Below, one piece after another: positions 58,390 through 64,000 of a DNA stretch of 64,000 nucleotides. Both the position numbers and the translations under genes were made by a program. Below the pieces are notes generated by a model. That model saw nothing but the letters and a program-made list of their open reading frames with translations. It did not search any database and was not told the DNA's origin. Source of the DNA: Candolleomyces eurysporus (Eukaryota > Basidiomycota > Agaricomycetes > Agaricales > Psathyrellaceae); contig JANBPK010000741.1 of NCBI GenBank assembly GCA_027579435.1, forward strand, positions 62,001 through 126,000, read 5' to 3'. Within the stretch, counting starts at the first letter, position 1, and each line of letters starts with the position of its first letter.

Positions 58390-59610
58390 GCAATGAACGC
58401 CAATAGGCGGGAACACCTGCTCAGAGTAATGGCTCGAGCCGCCTATGCAACTTTCACCATATCCATGGTGGTAATTGGTAAATCAGTTTTGTGGATGACA
58501 AAAAGTGATACAACCTACGCTCCCTTGCAACGATTCCAGGTATCCAGCTTTATTATCCACCCTTACCGCGTCGCTTGACATGGCGCATTACTACCAAATA
58601 CTGTTCAAGTCCACGTCATGGGGTCATTGGGCAGAACTATACGACACCTATTTGAAAGAATGGGAGTATTTTGCTAGTGCTGCGGCAATTGGGTTGGTTG
58701 TTATGGTTGGGGACGCACTGCTGGTGGGTGTGGTACCCTGATTTTTCTAGACATCTAACGAGGCTCACGGGTTGACTGCGACAGGTGTATCATTGCTATA
58801 TATTTTGCGTGAAATACTGGTGGGTGACAATCTTGCCCATGATGACGCCCCTGGCCGCTCTAGGTCTGTTCTATGTCCGCTTCGAAGTGCGATTGATGCT
58901 GATCAAATCGCCCAGAACCACAACACCTAGCTCTCTTCTTTGTGTCGACGTACCTAGGCCAGGATAGTCATGCTATGAGCTATTCAGCCGCCCCATTCTC
59001 CTAACTGCATCAACCAACGTCGTTGTCACAACTTTCATCATAATTCGCCTTCTTCATGCACGCCAGACCCTAGCAACCCGCTTGCCATCAGCGGATGCAC
59101 GATTCTATCTATACCGGAGTGATCGCCATTCTCATTGAATCCAGTGCACCACGCGCCATCTTAGGCATCGTTGTAGCGATACTGAAAAGCTTATTGGGCT
59201 CCACACGTACCCGTATACCTGCAAAATTCATTGTCTGCAGCCTTTTCTACTCATTCTTCATGAGTTGAATTGCTCGAGTGCTTCCTATTGATGCTAATTT
59301 CACTGATTTTAATAAACGGCATTACCACCACACATGATCATATTTTGTGTCACCACTGGCTGCTCCTTCACCAAATTCCTCTGAGTCAACGACTGTGCCG
59401 TAACCAACCCTATTCAATTTGCTCACTTAACTGCCGAATCATCTTACGCTCAATCAACCTTGAATCGCGAGTTTGGCCGAAACAGTGATGCTGGTACTGA
59501 ACAAGGACTAAATGGCAGCATTGGTGAGCCCACCCAGACCCAGGCATCTTTTATCCACATCGCGCAGGAGAAGGGGAACGACGGCGGAAATGTTGAGAAG
59601 GTTGGGTAGG
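58390..59610 (+). pseudogene. Seven-helix membrane protein with a 4-base frameshift
   Basis: Exons carry SWGHWAELYDTYLKEWEYF, AIGLVVMVGDALL then after an intron VYHCYIFCVKYWWVTILPMM, TNVVVTTFIIIRLLHARQTL, then IAILIESSAPRAILGIVVAI, PPHMIIFCVTTGCSFTKF and a hydrophilic tail with THASFIHIAQ-like sequence ending near 59,610. The order GD.L..Y.CY......W, RLL..R..L, LIESSAP matches a very common seven-helix family in mushrooms, function unknown. At 59,104-59,111 the tetramer TCTA is doubled, which shifts the frame between DARFY and TGVIAILIES; removing one copy restores the family sequence. The start codon is not resolved (58,393 is possible). Confidence 0.62.
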
Positions 59611-61428
59611 GATTGAACCAGTGTTTTCGTTGTGAAGAAGCTTAAAATGTACTCCAGCCGGCTTAGGTGAGCCATGCATTCCAACAGTACCTGGACAGCC
59701 ATGTAACTCTTCCCCCCATACCAGAATTCCCTAAGCCACTACATGGCTACCTTTCTGCTGATGCGGACGTTGCCAGAGAATTTTGGAAGGATATCTGGAA
59801 ATATAACTGCATCTTTTTGTTCACATTGACTGGTGTACAGCAAGATCATACCGTCTACCGTTTGCGGTCCTCCAGTCTATTGGATCTCGGGTGAACTTTA
59901 CCATGTGTCTGAAAAATAGCGAAGAGCGATTGAGTAGCTGCTATTACCTCTGTCCCAACAGTACTGTCCCAATACAATATTTTATCTATGTAATATCACC
60001 ACGATCGAGTCTATTGCACGCAACCACATGCGAGGCAAGCGTTGACATGCTGAGAAAAGGGGTGTGATGAGCACGGAACAGAAAGCAAAAGCCAGGTTAC
60101 CACATGGATGGAGTCGATTGGCATGGACGACTACTGTTCGAGGTCCACGTTCACAGCGCACGGGTCAAAGTCTCGTCAAGATGGAACAGCGTCGAACGCT
60201 TTTCGGAATATCGTCATACGCCACGAGTGTACAAACTCGACGGATCACTTTATATACGCGAGTAGATCGACTCATACGGGCTGTTACTCTTTTTGGACAC
60301 TTTCTCCAGAGATCTTACCTTTTCCCCGCCATTCCCTCGGACTCAAGCAGCTGTTTCGCATTTGAAATCGTTTCGTTTTAATTCTTCTCGTCTCATATCT
60401 TCGTCGTTCTCGTTTACACTCACTGATGGTACTAGGCCTGCCTCGCTTCGCTACGGCCTCAGGATACCGGGATAGTACGACTTACTTTGGAGTCGATATG
60501 TCTATTGGCTCTGGAAAGTGGTATTACGGATGACGACCTTGAAGAAAATACCAACGGACATTGAACGCCGGTTTGGATGACTGACCGATGGGTTAGTTAA
60601 AATTCGACGGATGGATGCTCAAAGACCCGAGGATGAGCCTCATCCAACGTCTAGCCTTCCTCTTGTCATCTGGGTACTATTGCCTAGGAAGAGATGATTA
60701 ATTAAACGTTCATCCGCCTATACCTGGCCGCGATGGACAATGAATACTCAGCCTCGACTTACCATGCCAAGATACTGCAACCATTTGCCGGCGTTTACGT
60801 CCTGAGTTTTGACGATACATCTGGTGCGGGAGATAGGTTCAGATCTTGATTCCATTCTTTTCTATGTATTGAATCTAACGAGCTTCGATTGGTCTCCTAT
60901 AGTAGTCCTCGACATATTGATGGGTAACCTCCGTCATCATGCCGATAGTTGGAAACTCAGCTGGCAAACTTGCGAAGGAGGTATTAGAAGTAGGAAGCAC
61001 CGAAGAGTGCAGAGTTTGTATTCGGCTGAAGCTCTACGTCCGATGTGAACGGCAAGACAGTACTAATATCCTTATCTCAAGCTCAGTCCCAAACAGGAAG
61101 GGCCAACGATCTTATCTCATCTCATTCACCAAAGTGATCCTCTGCGGGGGTGAGCGCGTACAGGCTTCCATCTTTATACTTCGTGACTTCGCTCTGCCGA
61201 GGTGTTGTTTATGTGGGTGAAGAACGAAGGTATAAGGTTTGAAAGGGCTCAGCCGAAATTGGAGCTATGTATAGTCTACTCTCTCGGATTGATAGACAAG
61301 ACCTCAGGAGAAGAATCATGATACAAATTAGCCCTCGACTACATATATGTGTCCTTTAATCTCCTCCTGGCTAACCCGTACATACCACGTATATAATGAT
61401 CAGTCAGTGCCTCGGCCGAACGCAGCTA
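59611..61428. other. Region without a recognised gene
   Basis: Several open frames of 60-105 codons on the plus strand (for example 59,667-59,894 and 60,064-60,381) have no recognisable domain and no convincing splice partners. They overlap in competing frames. I see no repeat or RNA gene. Confidence 0.35.
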
Positions 61429-61657
61429 TCACTGCTGTTCCTCTTCCCAAATGAGACTATGTTTAATGTCCTTCTCGGCTGTGAGTCGGCAGTGAGGTGT
61501 CAGCATGGAGTAAGGCTGTCACAATTGTCAGCCTTCACTTACCAGCCTCGCGAGAAACTTGAGAGTCAGAAATAGGGACAGCTGTGACTCCGTGTGCGAG
61601 GGATGACGTGGTGATGAAGAGGGCGAAGAGGGTAGAGAAGACGTTCAAGAGGCGCAT
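61429..61657 (-). CDS. Small secreted peptide, 54 residues
   Basis: Two exons, 61,657-61,543 and 61,478-61,429, separated by a 64-base GT-AG intron, encode 54 residues. The start MRLLNVFSTLFALFITTSSL is a typical signal peptide (n-region Arg, hydrophobic core, then small residues), with likely cleavage after LAHG-VTA. The short mature part ends KHSLIWEEEQQ. It has no Cys and no CaaX box, so it is neither a typical Cys-rich effector nor a mating pheromone. The ATG context (AACAGCAATATTTGC upstream on the minus strand is AT-rich) is compatible with a start. Divergent from the terpene synthase gene about 1.1 kb away. Function unknown. Confidence 0.5.
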
Positions 61658-62450
61658 AATAACAGCAATATTTGCGAGCGCTTAGGAGACTGAGTGTGGT
61701 GAGGAGCTTGGTGACGACTTGAAAGAATAACTTGGGGGCCTGTCTCTTTATACTCTCGAAACGAAAGTCTCCTATCATCATAAGATCTCCGCCCCAGCCA
61801 ATCGTCAGAGTCTCAGGAAGCATCATTCGCCTCCCACGGTGAGAGCTTCGATTAGTCTCTCGAGCCCAGCACCCTTGTTTTCAAGGGAGGTTCCCGGCTT
61901 GCACCGAAGGTGGGGATTTAGAGAAACTAAGCAACCCAATTGTGTTGTGATGCGGGCTGTGACTAGAAGCCCTAATTTCCCCCGTTGGAACTGTAAATCG
62001 GGGAGAAGTTCCCGGGTTCAGAAGTAGAGAACCCATTTCTACTAGAATACTGAGAAGTCTTTTGGCCGCCGTAAGCTTTACCATTGGACCTGGTGGATAG
62101 GCAGGGCACAAATAGTACACAATACTTCCCAGGCTATTCATTTCAGAGGTTTGATCGAAACGTCTACTCTGAGAGAATTCCTGACTCAACATTCATCTAA
62201 ATCTAACCATTCGTTATCTTTATCTTCGCATCTCCTGACCTCAATTGTGTAAGGATCATTACCATCAGTTCTCCCGTTGAACTCGAAAACACAGTGCATC
62301 AGGAAAATCAACCCGTGATAATTGTGATCGACAGAAAGGAGGTCGATCTGATCAAGTAATTCACTCGGGTGATCTTTCAGTCGTTGGTGGAGACGGTGCT
62401 CTGATCAGAATTAGAAGGTATGGGAAGCGAGAATGTGGACGGTTGATTGG
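61658..62450. other. Intergenic between divergent genes
   Basis: No gene seen. It holds the promoters of the small peptide gene and of the terpene synthase; no motif stands out except the repeats at 62,451-62,530. Confidence 0.45.
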
Positions 62451-62530
62451 GTTACGAACACTAATTTCAGGCTGCGAACACTAATTTTCGGCTGCGAACA
62501 CTGATTTTAGGCTGCGATCGTTGATACTAG
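62451..62530 (+). repeat. Four tandem 20 bp units upstream of the terpene synthase
   Basis: Units at 62,451, 62,471, 62,491 and 62,511 have the form GCTGCGAACACTAATTTTCG, with the middle two nearly perfect and the outer ones diverged. They lie about 260-340 bases upstream of the start codon. A repeated regulator-binding site in the promoter is possible. Confidence 0.85.
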
Positions 62531-62793
62531 CGCCCGCTAAGGCTCTGACGTCTTGCTGCTTTGACGAACTGATGATGACCCGGCATTCATGTCACCGGAG
62601 GTTACCTCGCGAAGAAAGAAAAGGGGAAAAGTGCAAACGACTGTAAACGTCCGAAAGAGTGTCGTCGTCGACATAAAAAAAACAAATCCTCAACACCCAT
62701 TTAGTCCCATCGTTCGGCTTACAGCCAGTCACAGATCCACACCCATCGAATCGCCTTGACACATTTCAACCTCTCTCACCTTTCAGATAAACA

Positions 62794-63963
62794 ATGGATT
62801 GCAACAGCGTTCCCATTGACACCTCTCACCTCCCCTACTGCTTCACCCGCTTCCCCGTTCGCATTCACAAAGACAAGGAAGAGATCCAGCGCTTCACCCT
62901 TGAGTTAATTCATGCTACCAAGAAGGAGGTGCGTCCACATTTTCTACATTAGTGTTGGAGTGTGGCTCCCTAACATTTATGGTGTATAGGACTCTAAGGC
63001 TCACAAGCACTCCCTTTACAAATACGCTTTCGGCCCTGACATGAACATCTACTCTCTTTCCTGGTGTGAAGCCGATTTGGACAAGATGAAGCTCTTGATC
63101 GACTTCATCGAGTTGACCTGGGCTCACGATGGTAAGCGTCACTCGGTCTCACTCAGTCGATAGCATCACTGACGACATCAATTTTTACCCTGAATAGACG
63201 TCGCTGAGGAAGAGCCTCTCGAAAATGCAGTTGCTGAATCTGAGCGACTCTGCCGTGCGATGTACGAAGAGTACGATAGCGAGCCCGTGGCCGACAACGG
63301 ATTTGGCATGCGGATCAAGAGGTTCCGTGACATTCGTGACAGGATGAAGGCTATTGATGCCGTCGGCTGGGTCGAGGTCCGAGATGCCACAGAGGAGTGG
63401 TTGCACATTGATGCCAAGTTAAAAAACTTCGAGAGCTTGGAGGAGTACCTGAACATCCGCAAAGTTCACGTTGGAAATAAGTGCGTCACCTTCATTCCCT
63501 CTATACAGCCCATTGACATTGTGACTTTTTTTAATGTCATAGGATCACGACGTCGTTTATCCGCTGGACGATGGGAATCCGCCTCAGCAAAGCCGAGTTA
63601 TCGTTTATCGAACCATACACCGACTGTATTGGCGTCTGGCTCGGCTTAATGAACGACTACATGTCCTGGAAGCGTGAGCGTACTCAGCCCACTGATCGTG
63701 TTGTGAACTCGGTCCATTTGGTCATGAACAAATACAACCTCCCCGAGGAAGCCGCTATAGACATGATACGTGGTGTCCTCGTAAGGCAGGAGGGCAAGGT
63801 CCTCGAGATGAGCGAAGACTTGCTCGGCAGGACGGAGTTGAGCACCAATATGCGGATGTATATTCAGAATTTGGAGTACTACGCCGGTGGGTTGTTTTAC
63901 TGGCACTTTTTGGCGCCTAGGTATACCAAGCCCCAGTCTTTCGATCCTGAGAGGGCGGATTAA
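62794..63963 (+). CDS. Class I terpene synthase
   Basis: A soluble enzyme that ionises a prenyl diphosphate (probably farnesyl diphosphate) and cyclises it. Four exons, 62,794-62,928, 62,990-63,131, 63,198-63,480 and 63,543-63,963, all GT-AG, give 326 residues, the usual size for a basidiomycete sesquiterpene synthase. The aspartate-rich metal-binding motif DDVAE is at residues 92-96 (H-D-D-V-A-E, split by intron 2); Glu instead of the final Asp is a known variant. The second motif, NDYMSWKRE at 224-232, fits NDxxSxxxE exactly. The C-terminal Arg-Tyr pair (LAPRYTK) that binds the diphosphate is present. The sequence resembles the trichodiene-synthase-like group of fungal synthases rather than the protoilludene synthase type, but I cannot place it with certainty. 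Product unknown. A promoter repeat lies upstream. Confidence 0.88.
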
Positions 63964-64000
63964 ATGCGGAGGTTTTCTTTGTCTTCACCCAATATTCATT

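Noticed and set aside
61429..61657. Mating pheromone precursor
   Set aside because: The small peptide has a signal peptide and ends in Gln-Gln; basidiomycete pheromone precursors lack a signal peptide and end in a CaaX box.
62794..63963. Non-functional terpene synthase because DDVAE departs from DDxxD
   Set aside because: A Glu at the last position is a known variant in fungal synthases and the second metal-binding motif is complete, so activity is likely.

Overview
The window reads as an Agaricomycete (mushroom-forming basidiomycete) genome. Genes carry many 45-75 bp GT-AG introns, and the recognisable families are ones typical of this class: DUF6593, DUF6533-type and other seven-helix proteins, DUF6698, NACHT-domain NLR-like proteins, caspase-fold peptidases and class I terpene synthases. 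The sequence is repeat-rich accessory DNA with many broken genes; no core housekeeping gene is intact here.

Layout. 0.4-8.7 kb: a DUF6593 gene (-), a tandem duplication, an unrecognised seven-exon gene (+) with a degenerate second copy of its 3' end, and a seven-helix membrane protein gene (+). 8.7-12.2 kb: mostly non-coding, with a 765 bp element bounded by about 50 bp inverted repeats. 12-26.2 kb: a block of NLR-like genes on the minus strand, with one intact-looking copy, one frameshifted copy, one copy broken only at an ambiguous base, and two 3' remnants. Between them lie degraded F-box-like sequence, a cytochrome P450 fragment and a truncated pseudogene of the arginine-biosynthesis gene ARG5,6. 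26.7-27.8 kb: a DUF6698 gene lacking its 5' exon(s). 28.1-36.1 kb: a Helitron coding for a Rep-helicase with a C-terminal cysteine-protease-like domain, interrupted by one TGA. 36.6-40.9 kb: a large multi-exon gene (+) with a 2OG-oxygenase-like segment and coiled coil. 41-43.5 kb: a truncated unknown gene (-) abutting a decayed gene of a dispersed Agaricomycete family. 44-53.2 kb: nested LTR-like repeats of two families and a transposase-like gene split by one of them. 54.4-57.9 kb: a caspase-like pseudogene, degenerate 100 bp repeats, and an intact single-exon caspase-like gene. 58.4-59.6 kb: another seven-helix gene. 61.4-64 kb: a small secreted peptide (-) divergent from a four-exon terpene synthase (+).

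How parts may work together. NLR-like NTPases and caspase-fold proteases are classes linked to fungal non-self recognition and regulated cell death, and both occur here as duplicated, decaying families, as expected for birth-and-death evolution. They lie 30 kb apart with transposons between, so a functional link is only a hypothesis. The terpene synthase has both metal-binding motifs and should be active, but no tailoring enzyme lies next to it within the window. Several isolated n characters break otherwise conserved reading frames and look like consensus errors, so some apparent pseudogenes may be intact.
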